Assembly (NCBI RefSeq): GCF_001280305.1
Contig: NZ_CP012623.1
Location: 3,100,001-3,164,000, forward strand
Reading direction: 5' to 3'
From: Hymenobacter sp. DG25A
Lineage (GTDB): Bacteria > Bacteroidota > Bacteroidia > Cytophagales > Hymenobacteraceae
DNA: 64,000 nt
Below are positions 49,415 to 58,856 of the stretch, in pieces. The notes beneath the pieces were generated by a model. That model worked only from the letters and a program-made list of their open reading frames with translations, did no database searches and had not been told where the DNA came from. The position numbers were made by a program, and so were the translations under genes. Numbering within the stretch: position 1 is the first letter of the stretch; every line of letters begins with the position of its first letter.

Positions 49415-51795
49415 AAAATACTCCGCTTACTTCTGCCACACCGCGGTACTGGTTTACGCCGCTGGCGGTGCTGCTTATTCTGATTCTGCTGGGCTCCCTC
49501 CTGTTTGGTCCCGTGCTCTGGCACCCCGGCCACTACCTATTTGGGAGTTCTGAGGACGGCTATAAGAACTACTACACCGCGCTGTGGTATGTGCAGCACG
49601 ATGTCGGCGTCTGGTTTACGGGCATGAACTACCCCTTTGGGGAGCATGTGGTATATACCGATAACCAGCCGCTGTTTTCGCTGGTGCTGCGCAGCCTGCA
49701 GCAGGCCGGACTGCCGCTGGATGTAGTAACTGTATTCAACAGTGCTATGCTGCTGGCGCAGCTGCTTAGCGCGCTGCCGCTGCTGGCCCTGCTCCGGCGC
49801 CTGCCCCTGCCCGACTGGTATGCGGCCACCGTTACCGTTTGTATGGTGCTGCTGGCCCCGCAGCTGGAACGGCTACTGGGCCATTATGCGCTTTCCTACA
49901 GCTGCGCTGTGCCGCTGCTCTGGTACCTGCTGGTGCGCGCCGATGAAACTGGCAACCGCCTCTGGTATGCGCTATATGGCGCCAACATGCTCCTATTCGG
50001 TGGCCTGCACCCATATTATATTATTATCGGGGCGTTGCTGCTGCTGGTGTATAGCGCCGTGGCGTGGTGGCAACGCCCGGCGGGCAGCGGCTTGTTCTGG
50101 CGGTTTTGGTGGCCGGTATTGACCAGCGCTCTGCTCCCGATGGTTATTTTCCAAGGTGTGCTGCGCCTGACGGACCCCTATGCTGCCGACCGCACGGGCT
50201 TGCCGTACGGATTCTTCGCCTACAGCTCCTCGTTCTGGAGCGTATTTTTCCCGGTAGAAGTTCCCACGCGCATCTGGTGGCAAACCATCTTTCACACCCC
50301 TGATCCTAGCTGGGAAGGCCTGGCGTATGTGGGCCTGGTGGGTACCACCCTGGCCGTGCTTACCCTGGCACGGGTATTTGGCCGGGTACGGCGCAAGCAG
50401 TGGCAGCGCCTGCGCCGCCCCGCGTTGCCGCCCATGTTGCGCGTTAGCCTGTGGGCCGGCACGCTTATTCTGCTGTTCTCGATGGGCTGGCCGTTCCGCT
50501 GGGGTCTGGAGGGCTTGTTGAATTATTTAGGGCCGATTCGGCAGTTTCGCTCCATCGGGCGCTTTGCCTGGATTTTCTACTACTTCTACTCCGTTTATCT
50601 GGCATACGCGCTGTACCAGGCCTACCGCTGGCTACGGTGGCATCGGCCCGGCAAAAGGGCCGGCTTTGTTCTGGCGCTGGGACTGTTGCTATGGTTTGCG
50701 GAAGGCATGCTGAACGCCGGCCACAAAGGGCAGCTGATTCAGCAGCTGCCCTGTTCGGCCGGCCGGCAGATGCCTGCCCCACGCCCCGCCCCCGACCATT
50801 TCCAAAACCGCCTGGCACAGGCCGGCCGCCAACCCTCCGATTTTCAGGCCATCATCCCGCTACCCTATTTCCTGATGGGCAGTGAGGTAATCTCCCTGCC
50901 TGAGAGTGGCCACCGCGTAGCGCATAGCTTGTACCAGGGCATGCGTGCTTCGCTGGAAACGGCGCTGCCTCTGGCCACTCACCAGCTTTCGCGCACGGCC
51001 CTCTACCAGGCGCAGGAGCTGGCACAGCTGCTCAGCCACCCGGCCATCGACAAAGCCCTGTTGCGCCGCCTGCCCGACCGGCGCCCCCTGCTGCTGCTGG
51101 TTGACCCTAAAACCACTCTTGATTCGGCGGAGACATCTATTCTGGCGCGGGCGCGGGTGTTCTACCGCGACTCGGCCGTTTGGCTGGCCGAGCTGCCCCT
51201 TAGCCAGCTGGAAGCCCGGCCCGCCCTGCAGGCAGCCTTCCAGAAACAACGCCCTACGCTGCATCGCTTTCCAACCTATTGGGCCAGTGAGGCCACGCCG
51301 CTGGTGTGGCATAACAGCTTTGATAAGCCCAGAAAAGATCCGGATTTTCAGCCGGATATTCCGCCACTGCTGGGGCCGGGCGCCCAGCCGATACGCCGGG
51401 CACCGGAGCTGTTTTTCAACCAGAATATCCCGCAGGCGGGCTGGTATGAAGCCTCAGTGTGGGTGTATCTGCGCACGGAGAAGCTGCCGGCCCTGCACTG
51501 GAGCCTCAGCAACCCGGCTGGCACCGTGTTGGACAGCAGCGCCATTGAAACCAAGTTCAGCACCAACGTGCTGGGCGACTGGGTGCGCGTTACGGCGCAC
51601 ATCCACGTAACGCAGCCCGGCCAGCACGTACGCATCTGGACCCAGGGCCGCCGCTATGTGGTGGATGAGTTTGAGTTGCGGCCCGCCGGTGTAGCAGTGT
51701 GGCGGCAAACGCCGGATTCGAGCCAACTCATCTACAATAATTACCTGCTGACACCTACGCTACCCATGGCCACGCCGCTCGCTGCCAGGCACTAG
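49411..51795 (+). CDS. Large GT-C-like membrane protein with C-terminal beta-sandwich-like tail
   Basis: 794 residues from a GTG at 49411 overlapping the preceding stop. About 11 membrane helices occupy residues 15-460. The first outer loop has SSEDGYKNYYTALWYVQHDVG (an Asp for a possible GT-C site). LLGHYALSYSCAVPLLWYLLV and LEGLLNYLGPIRQFRSIGRF follow, as in the paralogue. Residues about 470-620 are soluble (IIPLPYFLMGSEV, RLPDRRPLLLLVDP). The last 130 residues read as beta strands: WYEASVWVYLRTEKLPALHWSLS, GDWVRVTAHIHVTQPG, and RRYVVDEFELRPAG, like the lipoprotein at 41126. It probably transfers a lipid-linked sugar or presents a bound glycan. The gene is a paralogue of the frameshifted one at 43391. 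Confidence 0.78.
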   Translation: MKNTPLTSATPRYWFTPLAVLLILILLGSLLFGPVLWHPGHYLFGSSEDGYKNYYTALWYVQHDVGVWFTGMNYPFGEHVVYTDNQPLFSLVLRSLQQAGLPLDVVTVFNSAMLLAQLLSALPLLALLRRLPLPDWYAATVTVCMVLLAPQLERLLGHYALSYSCAVPLLWYLLVRADETGNRLWYALYGANMLLFGGLHPYYIIIGALLLLVYSAVAWWQRPAGSGLFWRFWWPVLTSALLPMVIFQGVLRLTDPYAADRTGLPYGFFAYSSSFWSVFFPVEVPTRIWWQTIFHTPDPSWEGLAYVGLVGTTLAVLTLARVFGRVRRKQWQRLRRPALPPMLRVSLWAGTLILLFSMGWPFRWGLEGLLNYLGPIRQFRSIGRFAWIFYYFYSVYLAYALYQAYRWLRWHRPGKRAGFVLALGLLLWFAEGMLNAGHKGQLIQQLPCSAGRQMPAPRPAPDHFQNRLAQAGRQPSDFQAIIPLPYFLMGSEVISLPESGHRVAHSLYQGMRASLETALPLATHQLSRTALYQAQELAQLLSHPAIDKALLRRLPDRRPLLLLVDPKTTLDSAETSILARARVFYRDSAVWLAELPLSQLEARPALQAAFQKQRPTLHRFPTYWASEATPLVWHNSFDKPRKDPDFQPDIPPLLGPGAQPIRRAPELFFNQNIPQAGWYEASVWVYLRTEKLPALHWSLSNPAGTVLDSSAIETKFSTNVLGDWVRVTAHIHVTQPGQHVRIWTQGRRYVVDEFELRPAGVAVWRQTPDSSQLIYNNYLLTPTLPMATPLAARH

Positions 51796-51844
51796 ATTAC
51801 TAGGGCTAAGGAGGCTGCTTCGGGCAGATGAACAGCCAGGATGA

Positions 51845-51884
51845 AAGCCCGCCGCCCGGAATTTTTCCCTAGGCGGCGGGCCTT
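51845..51884. terminator. Hairpin after the glycosylation operon
   Basis: GCCCGCCGCC (51847-51856) and GGCGGCGGGC (51872-51881) pair perfectly with a 15-base loop that contains TTTTT. It lies between converging genes and probably stops both. Confidence 0.75.
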
Positions 51885-51908
51885 CGGTTTCAGCGAATAC
51901 CAGTAGCA

Positions 51909-53259
51909 TTATCTGATTTCTGAAGCCGGGCGCCAAAGCAGGCTGTACCCATCTATCAGCCGCTCGGAGTAGCCCAGCGGTAGCAGCATCTGGCGCAGGT
52001 AGCGGTGCACAGGCTGGTTTTGGTAGTTGGGGTGCACAACGAAAGCAGCCGGCTGATACTTGCGCAGAAAAGCCTGGACCTGAGCGGGTGTACATACAAC
52101 AGGCAGAACTGTATCGGGGTGAGTCTGCAAGGCCAGCAGGCGGCCCAGCACTATATCCTGCTGAAACGAGGCGAAGACATCGGGGCTAATGCGGGAGAGA
52201 TACCCGATTGGCAGCTTTTTATGGTGCTGAGTCTGGTAAAAGAACTGCTCGGTCTGCACAATGCCTACCTGGCGGTTGCCATCCAGCAGCCCGAACGGAA
52301 CCGGGAACAAGGTGGTGCCGGGCAGCCGGGTTACTTCCGCATACACCGCCGGAATATCGTTGGCAGTGGTAAGATGCACGGGTTTGGGCCAGTATTCTAC
52401 CAGTATCATGCCCAGCAACAGCCCACTCAGCGCAGTTTGCCACCGGGGGCGCAGCCAGGGCTGCCAGATAGCTTCCAGCGCACTGAACGACACAACCGGC
52501 AGCAGCAGGCTAACCATCATAACCCAGCGCGTGGGCACCCGGATGTTGTTGACGAAAGGAATGAAGTGCAGCAGCGCGGTGGGCAGATTAAGATGCTGTT
52601 TGCCGAAGATGCGCAGTGCGGGCAGCGTTAACAGCACAAAAAAAGCAGCATCCAGGCCAGCGGCCGGCCGCATCCAGGTGGCGGCGGGAGGCCGGGCGGT
52701 TTGGCCACATCATCACTATCAGCCCCAATAGCAGCAGGGAGTACCCTAGGAACAGCACGATTTCCACGGACCCCGGTATGTTGTATACCTTCGGATTCAG
52801 AAACAGCCGTTGAGCCCAGCCAAAATCCAGAAAGCGGCTGTTGGGTGCCGGTAGCAGGTAGCTCACGGCATCACCGCCCCACCAGGGGCCGCCGTAATCG
52901 GGCACGCCCAGGTTGCGCAATTGCTTAATCAGGGTATGGCTTACCAGCAGCCCCAGATTGATGATGAGCATTTCGTTTTGCAGCCATACATTCAGCATAC
53001 CCAGCACGGGCATGTAGGCATGCATCCACAACGAAGTGCCCCCGGGATAAAGCAGCCAATTGGTATAGAACGGATTGTTGCCGCTGGCTACCGCTTCCCG
53101 GAAATTCCAGAAGTTCCAGATATACAGCAGGGAGTCGCCTCCGGAACCGGGCCGGGTGGGGAAAGCCGTGGTAAGCTGCGTGGCCAGGGGCCATGTGAAC
53201 AACACAAACAGCAGAGCATAAAAGCCGGTGACCAGGGCAAGGCGAAGCCAGTATTTCAT
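51909..53259 (-). pseudogene. Decayed polytopic membrane protein gene (frameshift, probable internal deletion)
   Basis: Two frames cover one gene. The first, from 53259, codes for 185 or so meaningful residues: WPLATQLTTAFPTRPGSGGD, TNWLLYPGGTSLWMHAYMPVLG, then WWGGDAVSYLLPAPNSRFLDFGW and membrane helices, before turning into Arg/Cys/Ala-rich nonsense ending at 52588. The second, ending at 51909, resumes at about 52680 with FFVLLTLPALRIFGKQHL and a soluble tail (VPTRWVMMV, YLSRISPDVFASFQQ). The shift lies near 52670-52700, in a GC-rich part without a long run. The full length, about 450 codons, looks short: the helices expected after LLVSHTLI seem missing. It belonged to the same membrane glycosyltransferase type as its neighbours. 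Confidence 0.7.
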
Positions 53260-53372
53260 TCAGGAGAGTGGATGGGTAGCGGGAAGTGCTGTTTTTCAGC
53301 CGCAGGCCCAGTTTGCAAAAGTAGCTATTCAAATCAGTTAGCTTTACCTTGCTGCCCCATCTTCCCCCACCC

Positions 53373-54818
53373 ATGCTAAAGCTTCAGAACTACATCAACG
53401 GCCAGCTGGTGCCGCCGGCGGCCGGCCGCTACCTCGACAACATCGAGCCCGCTACCGGCCAGGTGTACTCTCTGCTGCCCGACTCCAATACCCAGGATGT
53501 TGCAGCGGCCGTAGCGGCGGCAGAAGCCGCGCTGCCCGCCTGGCGCGCCCTGCCCGCCGAGGAACGGGGCCGTTTGCTGGTGCGGATTTCGGAACTAATT
53601 GAGCGCGAGCTGGAACCGCTGGCGCAGGCCGAAAGCAAGGACAACGGCAAGCCCGTGAGCCTGGCCCGCACTGTGGATATACCCCGGGCAGCCAGCAACT
53701 TTGCCTTTTTCGGCACCGCCGCGCAGCATTTTGCTTCCGAAACCCACTTTCAGGAAGGCGTGGCGCTGAACTACACCGTGCGGCACCCGCTGGGCGTGGT
53801 GGGCTGCATCTCGCCCTGGAACCTGCCCCTGTACCTGTTTACTTGGAAAATTGCGCCGGCGCTGGCTGTGGGGTGCTGCGTGGTGGCCAAGCCTTCGGAA
53901 ATTACCCCGCACACCGCTTTTTTACTGAGTGAGCTTTGCATAGAAGCCGGGCTGCCCGCTGGAGTACTGAACATTGTACACGGCGCCGGCCCCGGAACCG
54001 GACAGGCCATTATTGAGCATCCCGCCATAAAGGCCATCAGCTTTACGGGTGGTACGAAAACGGGCGAGCATATTGCCCGCACGGCTGCGCCCATGTTCAA
54101 GAAACTCTCGCTGGAGCTGGGCGGCAAAAACCCCAACCTCATCTTCGCCGACTGTGACCTGACGGAAGCCGTGAATATCAGCATCCGCAGCTCGTTTGCC
54201 AACCAGGGCCAGATTTGCCTGTGCGGCTCGCGCATCTTTATCGAGCGCAGCATTTACGAGCCTTTCAAAGCTGCCTTTTTGGAGCGCGTGGCCGGCCTTA
54301 CGGTAGGCGACCCTCTGGAGGCCGGCAGCCGGCAGGGCGCTCTAGTCAGCGAGGCACATCTGCTAAAAGTGCTCAGCTACATTGAGCTGGCCCACGAGGA
54401 AGGCGGCACCCTGCTGGCCGGCGGTAAGCGCGTGCATCTGGAAGGCCGTTGCGCCAATGGGTTTTTCCTAGAGCCAACCGTGTTCGAAGGCCTCACGCCC
54501 GAATGCCGGGTAAACAAAGAGGAAATCTTCGGGCCCGTGGTCACCCTCACCCCCTTCGATACCGAAGAAGAAGCCATAACCTGGGCCAATGGCACCGACT
54601 ATGGCCTGGCCGCCACCATCTGGACGCGCGACCTGAACCGGGCCCACCGCGTGGCGCATGCCCTGCACAGCGGCATTGTCTGGATTAACACCTGGCTGCA
54701 CCGGGATTTGCGCACGCCCTTCGGCGGCATGAAAAACTCCGGCGTGGGCCGCGAAGGCGGGCTGGAAGCGCTTCGCTTTTTCACCGAGCCCCAGAGCATC
54801 ACCCTCAAGCTGGGCTAG
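53373..54818 (+). CDS. Aldehyde dehydrogenase, 2-aminomuconate-semialdehyde type
   Basis: 481 residues from the ATG at 53373. ALDH fold: the catalytic Cys is Cys282 in FANQGQICLCGSRIF and the general base is Glu248 in LELGGKNPN; FTGGTKTG precedes. The NAD site shows VGCISPWNLPLYLFTWKIAPALAVG and KPSEITP. The pattern is that of ALDH8/hydroxymuconic- and 2-aminomuconate-semialdehyde dehydrogenases, rather than betaine- or succinate-semialdehyde types. In the kynurenine pathway it would oxidise the semialdehyde made by ACMSD. It sits 14.4 kb from the SDR gene, separated by the glycosylation block, on the plus strand and next to the decayed membrane gene. Confidence 0.88.
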   Translation: MLKLQNYINGQLVPPAAGRYLDNIEPATGQVYSLLPDSNTQDVAAAVAAAEAALPAWRALPAEERGRLLVRISELIERELEPLAQAESKDNGKPVSLARTVDIPRAASNFAFFGTAAQHFASETHFQEGVALNYTVRHPLGVVGCISPWNLPLYLFTWKIAPALAVGCCVVAKPSEITPHTAFLLSELCIEAGLPAGVLNIVHGAGPGTGQAIIEHPAIKAISFTGGTKTGEHIARTAAPMFKKLSLELGGKNPNLIFADCDLTEAVNISIRSSFANQGQICLCGSRIFIERSIYEPFKAAFLERVAGLTVGDPLEAGSRQGALVSEAHLLKVLSYIELAHEEGGTLLAGGKRVHLEGRCANGFFLEPTVFEGLTPECRVNKEEIFGPVVTLTPFDTEEEAITWANGTDYGLAATIWTRDLNRAHRVAHALHSGIVWINTWLHRDLRTPFGGMKNSGVGREGGLEALRFFTEPQSITLKLG

Positions 54819-54824
54819 CCGGAT

Positions 54825-56297
54825 TTATTCCAACCGCCGCAAGGCGGTTTCCAGCTGGGCCAGGGTGGTTTCCCGGAACTGCAGCTGGGTGGTATCCGGG
54901 GCGCCATCCGTTTGCCGCAGGGCCAGGTAGGGCGTATCGTTGAAGTAGCGCACCGCTACCAGCGTGCCTTTGGGCTGGGCGGGCGCGTGGCGGAAAACAT
55001 AGCTGCCGGTTTCATTTGGAACGCCGGATAGCACGGTGCGGCCATCGGCCAGCACCAGGCGCACGCTGGTGTTGGGGTCCGCATCCAGCCGCACGGCCAG
55101 CTCTGCCGACGGCGATGGAGCGGAGTAGGGCCGGGCACAGAGCAGCCAGCCCAGGTTGCTGGTCCGGAAGACGTAGTGCTCCGCCGAAGTCAGCCCTTCC
55201 TCTGCCTCTTCCACCGTATCGGTCGGGGCTGAAGTCAGGGCAGTATCGGACGTGGTGAGCATGCCTTCCTGCGGATTAAAGCGAATGGGCACCACCATTT
55301 TCACTTTCACAAAGCGGCCATCCTGCTGCCCGGGCGTCCAGTGGCCCGAGGTTTGGCGCAGCACCCGCAGTACTTCTTCATCGCACCCATCGCCAATACC
55401 CCGCAGGATTTTGGGGGAGTTGATGCGGCCGGCCTCATCTACCACGAAGGAGGCAAACACCATTCCCTGCGTGCCCCGGGCCAAAGCCGTTTTAGGGTAG
55501 CGGATGAGCTTGTTGATATCTGTGGGGCTTTTGCCGTAGGTGGGCAGCTGCTCGGCCGTGGTATAAATCTGCTCCGGGGCCGGATCGGCGGGGGCGGTTT
55601 CCTCCCACCGCACGGGCTGCAGCTCAGCGCTGACGCCCCGGAACAGGGACATACCGGTTTGCTGACGCGAAACGGGTAACTCTACCTGATAAGTGCGGTT
55701 GGGAGCCAGCGCCAGCTGCTGGCCGTGGGCCGAAGCCCGGATGAAAACGCCGCCGCCCGCAGTCAGCAGCTGCCCGTCGGCGGTTTCGCTCACCATATCG
55801 GAGAGCAGCATATCCACCAGCGAATAGCATTCCTTCAACTCAATCCAGACCTGGCCTGCCATGGCCTGCTGCCGCCCGTCGACAAAACAGCCGGCCGGAA
55901 TGCGCACCACGGTGCCCTCCTGCCCGCGAACTTCGGCGGGGTGGGTAGGGTCGATGCGGTAGTACTGGCTGGCTTTGCGGGTGAGGTCGAACAGGCGGGT
56001 TTCGCGGAGTGGCGGGCTGGCGACCAGCTCGCTGGCCGGGGGCCGGGCTACCCGGCTATACACCAAAAGGGGCGCGTTGGGGTTGGTGCGGCGGGTCAGG
56101 CGGTGCCAGGTAACGGGCTTATCGCTCGGGGGCTCCACCGCTAGGGTGGTATCAGCAGCCAGCGAATCCAAGGAGGCCGCGGCGGGGGCATTAGCCGGCT
56201 GCGTTTTCTCGGCCGGCTGTTGCTGACAGGCACCAGTCAGCAGGAAAATCAAGGAGAAAAATGGCTTCCACAAGCTACGTTGGAGGGGCATGAGCAT
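54825..56297 (-). CDS. Lipoprotein with TonB C-terminal-like domain
   Basis: 490 residues from the ATG at 56297 (or 56291, two codons on). The signal peptide has the lipobox LTGAC followed by QQQ. Residues 25-65 are Ala/Pro/Asp-rich, a tether. A beta-rich domain with GTVVRIPAGCFVDGRQQAMAG and VWIELKECYSLVDMLLS follows. Near residue 290 is the TonB-type segment YPKTALARGTQGMVFASFVVDEAGRI, followed by CDEEVLRVLRQTSGHWTPGQQDGRFV, matching the energy-transducing fold in Bacteroidetes proteins. Unlike true TonB there is no N-terminal membrane anchor helix but a lipid anchor, so a role in signalling or envelope links is as likely as energy transfer. Ends convergent with the ALDH gene. Confidence 0.8.
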   Translation of the reverse strand: MLMPLQRSLWKPFFSLIFLLTGACQQQPAEKTQPANAPAAASLDSLAADTTLAVEPPSDKPVTWHRLTRRTNPNAPLLVYSRVARPPASELVASPPLRETRLFDLTRKASQYYRIDPTHPAEVRGQEGTVVRIPAGCFVDGRQQAMAGQVWIELKECYSLVDMLLSDMVSETADGQLLTAGGGVFIRASAHGQQLALAPNRTYQVELPVSRQQTGMSLFRGVSAELQPVRWEETAPADPAPEQIYTTAEQLPTYGKSPTDINKLIRYPKTALARGTQGMVFASFVVDEAGRINSPKILRGIGDGCDEEVLRVLRQTSGHWTPGQQDGRFVKVKMVVPIRFNPQEGMLTTSDTALTSAPTDTVEEAEEGLTSAEHYVFRTSNLGWLLCARPYSAPSPSAELAVRLDADPNTSVRLVLADGRTVLSGVPNETGSYVFRHAPAQPKGTLVAVRYFNDTPYLALRQTDGAPDTTQLQFRETTLAQLETALRRLE

Positions 56298-56414
56298 AAA
56301 TAGCACCGGGCGTAGAGGGTTTAAGGTTTTGGCAATAAACAAGATTGCCCAGGACTTTGCAAGCAAACTGTGCTTCGCAAAGCCCTGGGCAATTCCAGGC
56401 AGAGGCGTTTACGG

Positions 56415-58682
56415 CTAATTCACCGACTTCGCCGCGCCCGAAGAGCCATCGGGCGTAAGCGGCAGATTTTCCAGGATAAAGTTGGTCATCTGGCGGTAGA
56501 GGTGCAGGCGGGTATTACCCCCATAAATACCGTGGTTGCGGTTGGGGTAGTACAGCGTCTGGTAGTCTTTGTTGGCTTTGATCATGGCATCCGTAAAGGC
56601 CACGGAGTTCTGAAAATGCACGTTGTCGTCGCCGGTGCCATGTACCAGCAGCAGCTTGCCCTTCAGCTTATCGGCGAACTGCACGGGCGAGTTGTCGTCG
56701 TAGCCGGCGGGGTTTTCCTGCGGGGTTTTCAGGAAACGCTCGGTGTACACCGTGTCATAATAGCGCCAGTTGGTAACGGGCGCCACGGAAATGCCCATGC
56801 GGAACAGGTCGGCCTCCTTGGTCAGGGCCAGGGCCGTCATGTAGCCGCCGAAGCTCCAGCCCCAGATGCCGATGCGGGCCTTGTCTACGTAGGGCAGCGT
56901 GCCCAGGTATTTGGCCGTTTCGCCCTGGTCAATGGTTTCCAGTTTGCCCAAGTTGGCGTAGGTGGATTTCTTGAAAGCCGCGCCGCGGGCGCCGGTTCCG
57001 CGGCCATCCACCGATACTACGATGTAGCCTTTCTCTACCAGCAGCTGATGCCAGAGATAGTTGGTGAAGGCAATGCCTCCACCTGCATCGTCCTTCACGG
57101 TCTGGGAGCCGGGGCCGCCGTACACGTACATCAGCACGGGATATTTCTTATTAGCGTCAAAGTTGGCGGGCTTCATTATCCAGCCATTCAGGGCTACGCC
57201 TTCCGAGTTTTTGAAGTTGATGAACTCCAGCTTACCCAGGTTGTACTGGCCCAGCGTCTGGCGCAGGGCGGCGTTGTCTTCCAGCACCTTCACCAGCTTG
57301 CCGGTTTGGGCGGTGCGCAGGCTCACTACTTGCGGCACGCCAGCCTCGGAGTGGTAGTTGAGGTAGTAGCGGCAGTCGGGGCTCATGTTCACGGCATCTA
57401 CGCCGCGGCCCGCCTCGCTGAGGCGGGTTTTGCCTTTGCCTTTCAGGCTCACGCGGTACAGGTGGCGCTCCATGGGCGAGCCTTCCGTGCTGGTGAAGTA
57501 CACCAGCCCGTTTTTCTCATCGAAGCCGTTGATTTCGGCAATTTCCCAGGGGCCTTTGGTCAGCTGACGGTCCAGCTTGCCCTTCATATCATACAGGTAG
57601 AGGTGGCGGTAGCCGTCTTTCTCACTGGTGAACAGGAACTGCTTGCCGCCTTTCAGGTAGCGCAGGTCGTCGTTTACTTCCACGTAGGCCGCGTCGGTGT
57701 CAGTCAGCACTACGTCGGTTTTGCCGGTGCTGGCGTTAGCGTGCAGAATCTCGAGCTTGTTCTGCAGGCGATTGAGGCGGCGGATGCTGAGCACGTTAGG
57801 CGTCTGCGTCCAGATAATGCGCGGGATGTACTGGTCCGGCTCTTGGCCCACGTCCATTTTCGTGGTTTTGGCGGCGGCTACATCAAACGTAGAAACACTC
57901 ACGATGGAGTTTTTCTCGCCCGCTTTGGGGTATTTGTAGCGGTAGTCTTTGGGGTAGAGCGGGCCCCACTCCTGCAGGTTGTACTCCGGCACCTGCGACT
58001 CATCGAAGGTGTAGAAAGCCAGCTGCTTGCTGTCGGGGGACCAGAAGAAGCCTTTCGCAAACTCAAACTCTTCCTCGTACACCCAGTCGGTGCTGCCGTT
58101 GATGAGCTTGTTGCGCACACCGTCCGTGGTCACGGCTTTTTCCTGCATGGTGGTCAGGTCTACCACAAACAGGTTGTTGTCGCGCACGAAAGCCACTTTG
58201 CTGCCATCGGGGGAGAAGGTGGCGTAGCTCTGCTTGTTGCCGGCGCTCAGGGGCGTGAGCTTCTTGGCGGCGCGGTCGTACACGTAGTACAGGGCGCGGG
58301 AGCTGCGGCGGTAAATGGGTTCTTCGTCGGTCCAGAACAGGATTTTCTGCTCATCGGCGTTGAACTCGTAGCCTTCTACGGCCAGGGGCTGGGGGCTGCC
58401 GGGCGCTTTCAGATCCTGGGCGGCAACCAGCGTTTGCACGGCCTGGCCGGTGGTTACGTCGTGCTGCACCAGGTCGCCTTTATCCAGGGAGGAGTAGTAG
58501 CGGCCGTCGCGCATCCAGTTAAAGCCGGGCACCGACTTGGCCTGGAACGTGCCTTTTTGCCAGATGTCTTCGAGGGTGATGTCCTTTTTCTGCTGGGCAA
58601 CAGCGGTGGGGGTGAGCCCAGGCAGCAGGGCGGGGCTGGTCAGGGCCAGCGCTAAGGCTAGTCCGAGAGTGCGAAATTGCAT
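56415..58682 (-). CDS. Dipeptidyl peptidase IV family serine protease (S9B)
   Basis: 755 residues from the ATG at 58682; the signal peptide is LALALALTSPALLPG, ending around AVAQQ. The eight-bladed propeller (about 50-490) has DWVYEEEF, the Glu pair that holds the substrate N-terminus in true DPP IV. The alpha/beta-hydrolase catalytic triad is Ser610 in GWSFGGYM, Asp685 in GTGDDNVHF, and His717 in NRNHGIYG. The enzyme trims X-Pro or X-Ala dipeptides from peptides in the periplasm, a typical nutrition function in Bacteroidetes. It is a single gene, divergent from the lipoprotein gene at 58857. A long antisense open frame on the plus strand is a composition artefact. Confidence 0.96.
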   Translation of the reverse strand: MQFRTLGLALALALTSPALLPGLTPTAVAQQKKDITLEDIWQKGTFQAKSVPGFNWMRDGRYYSSLDKGDLVQHDVTTGQAVQTLVAAQDLKAPGSPQPLAVEGYEFNADEQKILFWTDEEPIYRRSSRALYYVYDRAAKKLTPLSAGNKQSYATFSPDGSKVAFVRDNNLFVVDLTTMQEKAVTTDGVRNKLINGSTDWVYEEEFEFAKGFFWSPDSKQLAFYTFDESQVPEYNLQEWGPLYPKDYRYKYPKAGEKNSIVSVSTFDVAAAKTTKMDVGQEPDQYIPRIIWTQTPNVLSIRRLNRLQNKLEILHANASTGKTDVVLTDTDAAYVEVNDDLRYLKGGKQFLFTSEKDGYRHLYLYDMKGKLDRQLTKGPWEIAEINGFDEKNGLVYFTSTEGSPMERHLYRVSLKGKGKTRLSEAGRGVDAVNMSPDCRYYLNYHSEAGVPQVVSLRTAQTGKLVKVLEDNAALRQTLGQYNLGKLEFINFKNSEGVALNGWIMKPANFDANKKYPVLMYVYGGPGSQTVKDDAGGGIAFTNYLWHQLLVEKGYIVVSVDGRGTGARGAAFKKSTYANLGKLETIDQGETAKYLGTLPYVDKARIGIWGWSFGGYMTALALTKEADLFRMGISVAPVTNWRYYDTVYTERFLKTPQENPAGYDDNSPVQFADKLKGKLLLVHGTGDDNVHFQNSVAFTDAMIKANKDYQTLYYPNRNHGIYGGNTRLHLYRQMTNFILENLPLTPDGSSGAAKSVN

Positions 58683-58856
58683 AGAGTGGAAAAATTTCGG
58701 CGGGGATACTGACGTTAAAGATAACACGCCCTCCGGGAAAAGAAGTGCGTCTGCTCTGGGATGGGGCCGCCTGTGGCGCAAAGTCGGCGGCAGGCGGCAA
58801 AGGTTGCTTGCCCGGGGTATCCTGACTTTGCCGCGTTCTTCCCACCTTTGTTTTCT

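Noticed and set aside
56370-58655. 761-codon open frame on the plus strand opposite the DPP IV gene
   Set aside because: It is antisense to a well-supported peptidase with its full catalytic triad. The translation is Val/Gly/His/Gln-rich without domains, a typical shadow in high-GC DNA.
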